Below, piece after piece: positions 59,502 to 64,000 of a DNA stretch of 64,000 nucleotides. The notes beneath the pieces are model-generated. The model did no database searches. It saw only the letters and a program-made list of their open reading frames with translations, and was not told where the DNA came from. Positions within the stretch are counted from its first letter, which is position 1; each line of letters begins with the position of its first letter. This DNA is from Candidatus Saccharimonadota bacterium (GTDB taxonomy: Bacteria; Patescibacteriota; Saccharimonadia; Saccharimonadales; Saccharimonadaceae), in contig WQWN01000001.1 of assembly GCA_009785325.1 (NCBI GenBank), forward strand, positions 62,001 to 126,000, given 5' to 3'. Made by a program: the position numbers and the translations under genes.

Positions 59502-60518
59502 CTAGCCGCGAGGAGGTTCGCCTTCGGGATCGGAGAGAAGTTTTTTGGATTTGATCTCATAGCGTTTACCAGTGATGTTGGAGACTATATAGTCCTCGCT
59601 GAGGAGGTTTATGAACATGCCGAGGTCGTTGCCGTCCATAATGATGATAGAATCGGTTTCGTCGGTCATGAGTTCTAGGGACATTTCGTCGGCGTATTCT
59701 ATGACTTGTTTTTGAGTGATTTCACCGGGTTCAATTTTTTGGAGTTTTTTGACTAGGCCTTTTTTCTCCTGGAGGAGGTTGTCGAGAGTGAGACCCTCGG
59801 CGAAGGAGAGTTTGTAGAGTTCGGCTATCTTTTTTGCCTTTTCGTCGGCGACGAGTTGGGATTTGAAGTCGTAGTTGAAGAGTTTTTCGAATTTGGACTG
59901 GTTGAAGATGAAAATGTCGGTACCGATAATGGCGACTTGGTTATCTGCGGGGATTTTTACGCCGATGTCGGAGGAGAATGGCTCGAAAGTTTCGCCACGG
60001 AGTTCCCAGCTAAGGGTGGATTTTAGGACTTGAGATTGGGCGATTTGTTTAGCGATATAGAAATGCTTATTGTCTAGGGAAAATTTAGCGATAATGCCTT
60101 TGATGCGTTTGAAGTCGTAATCTTGCTCACTGAAGAATTCGATGTCTTTGTATTCATGCTCTAGGAGATGAACGAGAGTTTCGGCGCGGTCGACTTTTTT
60201 TAACTCTGTGCGATAGAAGACGTTTTCCTCGCCGTCGGAGAGTTCGTACTCGCGAACGGAGAGACCGGTGCCGGTGCCGGAATTGATGAAGTTTATGGTG
60301 TCGAAAAGGAAGAGGGAGCGGATTTGGGTAGTGAGATTGTCGGCGAAGCGGACTTTGTAGGGGGTGTAGTTTTTGTTGAAGAGGAAGAGTTCGATCTTAA
60401 GATCGTTTTTTATGGCGTCGGTTTGGTTTGCCCAGAGGAAGGGGTCGAGAGATGATTCTTCTGGAGTTGTGGTTATTTGAGGTTCTGTTTGTTCTGGAGT
60501 GAGTTGGTTTTCTTGCAT
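59502..60518 (-). CDS. DUF4868 / KwaB-like protein
   Basis: A 338-aa soluble protein. The block DNQVAIIGTDIFIFNQSKFEKLFNYDFKSQLVADEKAKKIAELYKLSFAEGLTLDNLLQEKKGLVKKLQKI, followed by YADEMSLELMTDETDSIIIMDGNDLGMFINLLSEDYIVSNITGKRYEIKSKKLL, fits the DUF4868 family as I know it, which includes KwaB of the Kiwa anti-phage system. No membrane partner KwaA is nearby, so a solo DUF4868 with a different role is likely. Leaderless; last in the order rnhA, CYTH gene, this gene. The family call is from memory. Confidence 0.6.
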   Translation of the reverse strand: MQENQLTPEQTEPQITTTPEESSLDPFLWANQTDAIKNDLKIELFLFNKNYTPYKVRFADNLTTQIRSLFLFDTINFINSGTGTGLSVREYELSDGEENVFYRTELKKVDRAETLVHLLEHEYKDIEFFSEQDYDFKRIKGIIAKFSLDNKHFYIAKQIAQSQVLKSTLSWELRGETFEPFSSDIGVKIPADNQVAIIGTDIFIFNQSKFEKLFNYDFKSQLVADEKAKKIAELYKLSFAEGLTLDNLLQEKKGLVKKLQKIEPGEITQKQVIEYADEMSLELMTDETDSIIIMDGNDLGMFINLLSEDYIVSNITGKRYEIKSKKLLSDPEGEPPRG

Positions 60519-60524
60519 ATGGAA

Positions 60525-60530
60525 ATTATA
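60525..60530 (-). promoter_or_regulatory. -10 box of the DUF4868-like gene (leaderless)
   Basis: TATAAT on the minus strand, 6 bp before the ATG. Confidence 0.65.
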
Positions 60531-60553
60531 CCATGAGGAGACAACAGATGGAG

Positions 60554-61114
60554 TTATTTTTTGGGCTTTTGGACGGATGCAGTGAGGTTGGCGTAGGTGT
60601 TGTCAATAATAGCAGAGGACTTGATACCGAGAGCGTCGAGAGTACGGACGAGGTCTTCACGGACGGCTTTTGGTGTGTCGGTTTCGTCGAGTTCACTCTC
60701 GATTTTAACGAACGTGCCAAGGTTTTCGATTTTGTCGATACAGATATTAACTCCGCCCTCCATAGTTAAGGCTTGGCGTTGTTTGACAATCTCGTGACCG
60801 AGTTCAAACCCGAGATCGTTGAGGATACGGGCTGTTTCGGTATAGTCGCGGACTGCGGTGCGATGAACAACGTCGATATCAAACTTAGGGAGGTGGCGTT
60901 TGAAAATAAGGTAGTATTCGGGGGTTTTGTCGGTGTTGTGAATATTAGTGCGGATGAGAACTTTCGGCAAACTGCGGTCTGGCTTGTATCCGCGCGGAAG
61001 GAAGATACGGTCGTGCTGATAGTAAGTGTCGCCAAATTCGAGGTCGATGTCGGCGAGAGTTTTAAGGAAGTCGATTTTGTTTTTAAGTTTGGCTTTTACA
61101 CTGATGACTTTCAT
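60554..61114 (-). CDS. CYTH-domain protein (CyaB-like)
   Basis: A 186-aa CYTH-type protein: N-terminal MKVISVKAKLKNKIDFLKTL, DTYYQHDRIFLP, LIRTN, YLIFKRHL, RDYTETARILNDLGFELGHEIVKQRQAL, and INICIDKIENLGTFVKIESEL. This is the order seen in class IV adenylate cyclase/thiamine-triphosphatase relatives. The entry motif ExExK is degenerate here (SVKAKLK), so activity on triphosphates is uncertain. It overlaps rnhA by 4 bp. Confidence 0.78.
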   Translation of the reverse strand: MKVISVKAKLKNKIDFLKTLADIDLEFGDTYYQHDRIFLPRGYKPDRSLPKVLIRTNIHNTDKTPEYYLIFKRHLPKFDIDVVHRTAVRDYTETARILNDLGFELGHEIVKQRQALTMEGGVNICIDKIENLGTFVKIESELDETDTPKAVREDLVRTLDALGIKSSAIIDNTYANLTASVQKPKK

Positions 61115-61530
61115 AGTCTAGCTCCTTTTCTAGCTTTGTTTGCCCATTCGTCGGCGAGTTCGTTGTCGGGGTCTCCTACGTGACCGCGAACCCAGACCAG
61201 TTCGGCATTTGAGTTATTGTATGCTGAGTATAATTTTTGAACAAGTTCGAGGTTTTTGATCTCGCCCTTTTTTTTCGTCCAATTGTTTGCCTCCCATGCT
61301 GGCGCCCATTTAGTAAGGACATTTATCCAGAATTCGGAGTCTGTATGGATTTGACATGGCTGGCCGCCAGCGTGCTGGATGGCAGCGAGAAGTGCGAAGG
61401 CTTCCATGCGGATGTTTGTAGTCTTCCCTGCTTCAGAGCCGAGGGCAACGGGTTCTTTATCAAGAATAACTGCGTAGCCACCTGGGCCAGGGTTTGGGCT
61501 AGCGGAGCCGTCGGTGTGGTAGATTTGCAT
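61111..61530 (-). CDS. rnhA: Ribonuclease HI
   Basis: A 139-aa enzyme that cuts RNA in RNA-DNA hybrids. The DEDD set is Asp7 (HTDGSASPNPGPGG), Glu43 (RMEAFALL), Asp64 (HTDSEF) and Asp127 (GHVGDPDNELADEWAN). The basic-handle region of E. coli RNase HI is partly kept (WTKKKGEIKN). Confidence 0.94.
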   Translation of the reverse strand: MQIYHTDGSASPNPGPGGYAVILDKEPVALGSEAGKTTNIRMEAFALLAAIQHAGGQPCQIHTDSEFWINVLTKWAPAWEANNWTKKKGEIKNLELVQKLYSAYNNSNAELVWVRGHVGDPDNELADEWANKARKGARL

Positions 61531-61536
61531 ATGGTT

Positions 61537-61542
61537 ATTTTA
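61537..61542 (-). promoter_or_regulatory. -10 box of rnhA (leaderless)
   Basis: TAAAAT on the minus strand, 6 bp before the ATG. The rel -10 box lies 25 bp away on the other strand. Confidence 0.6.
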
Positions 61543-61566
61543 GCATAGAATAGGGCGCGGGAGGTG

Positions 61567-61572
61567 TATAAT
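61567..61572 (+). promoter_or_regulatory. -10 box of rel (leaderless)
   Basis: TATAAT, 6 bp before ATG 61579. Confidence 0.65.
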
Positions 61573-61578
61573 TGTAGT

Positions 61579-63051
61579 ATGAGTAAGGTGAAACTATTGG
61601 CGAGCGCACGAGAGGTGTTTGATGAGCGACAAGTGATTCGGCTGGAGCGGGCGGTGGAGGTGGCGGCGAGGGCGCATGAGGGGCAGAGGCGAGCATCTGG
61701 GGAGAAGTATATCGCGCATCCGTTGGCAGTGGCGGAGCTTTTGATGGAGTGGCGGATGGACATTGATACGGTGGTAGCGGGGGTTTTGCATGATGCGCTG
61801 GAGGATACGGAGTTGGAGATTCGAGAGATTGAGGAAGAGTTTGGGATGGTGGTGGCGTTTCTCGTAGATGGGGTGACGAAGCTGGGGATTGCGCGGAGTG
61901 GGATGAGGGAGATTGATAGTTACTTGCCAGCGACGAGGGATAATTTGACGAAGCTTTTGATTGCGCTAGGGCAGGATATTCGGGTGGTGGTGATTAAGCT
62001 GGCGGATCGATTGCATAATTTGCGGACTTTGAAGCACTTGCCTGCTGGGAAACAGAAGAAAATTGCGAAGGAGTCGCTGGAGGTTTTTGCGCCGTTGGCG
62101 GATAAGTTGAATATGGGGAGGGTGCGGGTGGAGATTGAGGAGATTTCGTTTTCGTATATTGATCGGGCGCGGTATGAGTATTTGAAGGGGCAGTCGAAGA
62201 GGTATCTGGGGCGGGCGTCGGGGAAATTGGCGCGGGCGCGGGCGGGGATTGAGGAGGTTTTGAAGCGGGAGAAAATTGAATACGAGATGGATGGACGAGT
62301 GAAGAGTATTTACTCGCTGCACAAGAAGTTGGCGAAGACGGGGGAGAATTTGGATGCGATTTATGATCTGATTGCGCTACGGATAATTGTGGAGGATAAG
62401 ACGGATTGTTATTTGGCGCTGGGGTTGATTCATGCGATTTATCGGCCGATGGTGGCGAGGATTAAAGATTATATCGCGGTGCCGAAGCAGAATGGGTATC
62501 AGAGTTTACACACGACTGTGATTACGCCGGATGAATATATCGTGGAATTTCAGGTGAGGACGCGAGAGATGCACGAGTATGCGGAGCGGGGGCTGGCGGC
62601 GAGTTTTCACTACAATGAGCAGAAATTGACGGATGCTTATGCGCAGGGAAAAATTGCGGCGATGCCGGCGAATTTGCATTGGATTCATGATTTGCAGAAG
62701 GCGGCTGCTTTGATTGGGGCTGGGGAGGAGGTGGATTTAGAGAAGATGAAGTTGAGTATGTTTCGGGATCGGATTTTTGTGTTTTCGCCGAAGGGGGATA
62801 TTTTTGATCTGCCGGAGGGGGCGACGGTGTTGGATTATGCGTATCGGGTGCATACGGATATTGGGGATACGGCGTATGCTTTTCGGGTGAATGGGAAGAT
62901 TGTGAAGTTTGACGAAGAGGTGAAGAGTGGGGATGTAGTGGAGGTGGTGACGAGGAAGGATAAGAGGCCGAATGTGGATTGGTTAGGGAAAGTGAAGGCG
63001 CGAGGGACGAAGGGGAAAATTCGTAAGAGACTGAAGGAAGGGCGAGAGTAA
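61579..63051 (+). CDS. rel: Bifunctional (p)ppGpp synthetase/hydrolase, short Rel
   Basis: A 490-aa RSH enzyme. The hydrolase domain has AHPLAVAELL and VLHDALEDTE (HD at 71-72), the synthetase domain has IYDLIALRIIVEDKTDCY and IKDYIAVPKQNGYQSLHTTV...EFQVRTREMHEYAERG, and TGS follows (VFSPKGDIFDLPEGATVLDYAYRVHTDIG). It stops after TGS: the zinc-finger and ACT domains of ~730-aa Rel are absent, so ribosome-linked control must be changed. ATG 61579 is used, not the frame 15 bp earlier. Confidence 0.94.
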   Translation: MSKVKLLASAREVFDERQVIRLERAVEVAARAHEGQRRASGEKYIAHPLAVAELLMEWRMDIDTVVAGVLHDALEDTELEIREIEEEFGMVVAFLVDGVTKLGIARSGMREIDSYLPATRDNLTKLLIALGQDIRVVVIKLADRLHNLRTLKHLPAGKQKKIAKESLEVFAPLADKLNMGRVRVEIEEISFSYIDRARYEYLKGQSKRYLGRASGKLARARAGIEEVLKREKIEYEMDGRVKSIYSLHKKLAKTGENLDAIYDLIALRIIVEDKTDCYLALGLIHAIYRPMVARIKDYIAVPKQNGYQSLHTTVITPDEYIVEFQVRTREMHEYAERGLAASFHYNEQKLTDAYAQGKIAAMPANLHWIHDLQKAAALIGAGEEVDLEKMKLSMFRDRIFVFSPKGDIFDLPEGATVLDYAYRVHTDIGDTAYAFRVNGKIVKFDEEVKSGDVVEVVTRKDKRPNVDWLGKVKARGTKGKIRKRLKEGRE

Positions 63052-63120
63052 AGGTTACTTCCCTGCTCCCTACTCAAGAGTATAATCGTACTCCTAGCGA
63101 CTTGATAATTCTGATTACTA

Positions 63121-63660
63121 CTAAAATTCGTATTTCCTCGTGCCGCCGTTATGAACGAGGTCGACACGTAGATTTCCTTTCCAAGGAAGTTTCTTGAAAT
63201 AAGCGCGAAGTGCGTGATAAACACCACCGTGAGCTACTATAAGGATGTGAGCGTTTTCTTTGTGATTTTCTTTTATCTTGTCGAGAGTCGTGTAGACGCG
63301 TTCAAAAAAATCTGTGAGGGGCTCGCCGTCAAATGTGTGTGAAGTTTGTGTATCGAAATCAAAAGAATCGTGCCAAATTTTCGCGTCGACACCGCCACCG
63401 TCACGTTCGCGAAAGTCCTCTTCGACGCGAATCTGTACGTTGTGATATTTATTGATGATTGCTGCGGTTTGGGTAGCTCGTTGATACGGGGAGGAGATTA
63501 TGATGTCAAAGGTCTCATTCTTTAACGCCTCTGCGGTTTCTTTAACTTGGTTAATTCCCGTTTCGTTTAGAGCATCGTCTTCTTCGCCGTTGGCTGTACC
63601 GTTTAGTTCTTTGATGTTTTGGTTGGTCTGACCATGACGAACGAAAGTGACTTTTGTCAT
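63121..63660 (-). CDS. Histidine phosphatase superfamily protein
   Basis: A 179-aa phosphoglycerate-mutase-like phosphatase: TFVRHGQTNQN (RHG, catalytic His9), ALNETGINQVKETAEALK, IISSPYQRATQTA and VAHGGVYHAL (second His). The insert EFRERDGGGVDAKIW is typical of the acid phosphatase branch. The substrate is unknown. Its ATG overlaps the glyS TGA (ATGA), so the two are co-translated. Confidence 0.88.
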   Translation of the reverse strand: MTKVTFVRHGQTNQNIKELNGTANGEEDDALNETGINQVKETAEALKNETFDIIISSPYQRATQTAAIINKYHNVQIRVEEDFRERDGGGVDAKIWHDSFDFDTQTSHTFDGEPLTDFFERVYTTLDKIKENHKENAHILIVAHGGVYHALRAYFKKLPWKGNLRVDLVHNGGTRKYEF

Positions 63661-64000
63661 TTTAGGAGGTCTTGGATTTTGACTCTTGTTTGCTGGGTGG
63701 TGTCGCGGTCGCGGAGGGTTACGGTGTTGTCTTCTAGGGTCTGGAAATCGATGCAGATGCAGGTGGGGGTGCCGATTTCGTCTTGACGGCGGTAGCGTTT
63801 GCCGATGTTGCCGTTGTCGTCGAATTCGCAGGCGTGGTATTTACTGAGGTCGCGGAAGAGGTCGCGGGCTTTTTTTACCAGCTCGGGTTTGTTTTTTAGG
63901 AGGGGGAAGATGGCGTATTTGATGGGGGCGAGGTTTTTGTGGAGTTTGAGGACGGTGCGGGTGTCGCCGTTTTCTAGGGTTTCTACGGTGTAAGCGTCGG
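63657..64000 (-). CDS. glyS: Glycyl-tRNA synthetase, C-terminal part (cut by window end)
   Basis: About 113 C-terminal codons are present: LAPIKYAIFPLLKNKPELVKKARDLF (anticodon-binding domain), FDDNGNIGKRYRRQDEIGTPTCICIDFQTLEDNTVTLRDRDTTQQTRVKIQDLLK then TGA. This matches the single-chain alpha2 GlyRS (not the alpha/beta type). The C-terminal end is in its natural place, which supports UGA as stop here. The gene continues beyond 64000. Confidence 0.9.
   Translation of the reverse strand, partial: DAYTVETLENGDTRTVLKLHKNLAPIKYAIFPLLKNKPELVKKARDLFRDLSKYHACEFDDNGNIGKRYRRQDEIGTPTCICIDFQTLEDNTVTLRDRDTTQQTRVKIQDLLK

Noticed and set aside
1-64000. Alternative genetic code (UGA as Gly)
   Set aside because: Several genes end in TGA exactly at natural C-termini or in ATGA overlaps (glyS, smpB, the alpha/beta hydrolase), and no in-frame TGA interrupts conserved proteins.
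1-64000. CRISPR arrays, insertion sequences, prophage
   Set aside because: No regularly spaced repeats, transposase or phage structural genes were found on either strand.

Overview
This looks like chromosomal sequence from a member of the Candidate Phyla Radiation, most likely Candidatus Saccharibacteria (TM7). That is inferred, since no 16S rRNA is present. The reasons are: very compact gene packing with 1-20 bp overlaps; UGA read as stop (smpB, glyS and the alpha/beta hydrolase all end in TGA at natural C-termini, which argues against the UGA=Gly groups); a class III anaerobic ribonucleotide reductase as the only RNR; a cut-down dcw cluster without Mur ligases; and a TraG/VirB4-like ATPase, sortase, DprA and many one-TM envelope proteins of the kind common in that phylum. 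No phage, IS element, CRISPR array or rRNA was seen.

Layout. 0-4.7 kb: nrdD, nrdG and a 590-aa disordered protein with a Cys cluster, probably one operon; then tRNA-Gln. 4.9-8.2 kb: MacB-type ABC exporter plus an RNA m5U methyltransferase. 8.2-21.4 kb: mostly plus-strand housekeeping genes (gpsA, UvrD/PD-(D/E)XK helicase-nuclease, dus, glutaredoxin, hydrolase, two GT4 glycosyltransferases, smpB, xth, MTH1-like NUDIX, HAD phosphatase, NnrD-like fold) and a small zinc-ribbon cassette. 21.4-36.7 kb: tRNA-Leu, sortase, HD hydrolase, PEGA and DUF4367 envelope proteins, gltX, DUF3048 protein, two histidine kinase/response regulator pairs, tRNA-Glu, YvcK/CofD-like protein, pseudouridine synthase. 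36.7-43 kb: der, pth, dprA and topA alternate with minus-strand one-gene units of unknown function. 45.8-49.8 kb: a sigma-region-4/HARE-HTH protein and a TraG-like ATPase. 50.7-58.5 kb (minus): rsmH-ftsL-ftsI-mraY-ftsW-murG-ftsQ with a long structured leader. 59.5-64 kb: a DUF4868/KwaB-like protein, CYTH protein, RNase HI, Rel, a histidine phosphatase and the 3' part of glycyl-tRNA synthetase.

Two promoter styles stand out. At least 14 genes have a -10 box 6-8 bp before the ATG, which predicts leaderless mRNAs. In contrast, six minus-strand units (five small unknown or cupin genes and one likely noncoding RNA) each have a near-consensus TTGACA-17 bp-TATAAT promoter and their own intrinsic terminator; the five protein units also have a Shine-Dalgarno leader. 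Each sits back-to-back with a resident plus-strand gene, like autonomous 'moron' cassettes. One of them is flanked by an exact 20-bp direct repeat.

The best candidates for something undescribed are the ~315-nt structured RNA at 41.2-41.5 kb, whose apical loop would expose an anti-Shine-Dalgarno sequence, the cassette set it belongs to, and the elaborate leader of the dcw operon. Family names rest on reading the proteins; no database search was possible.
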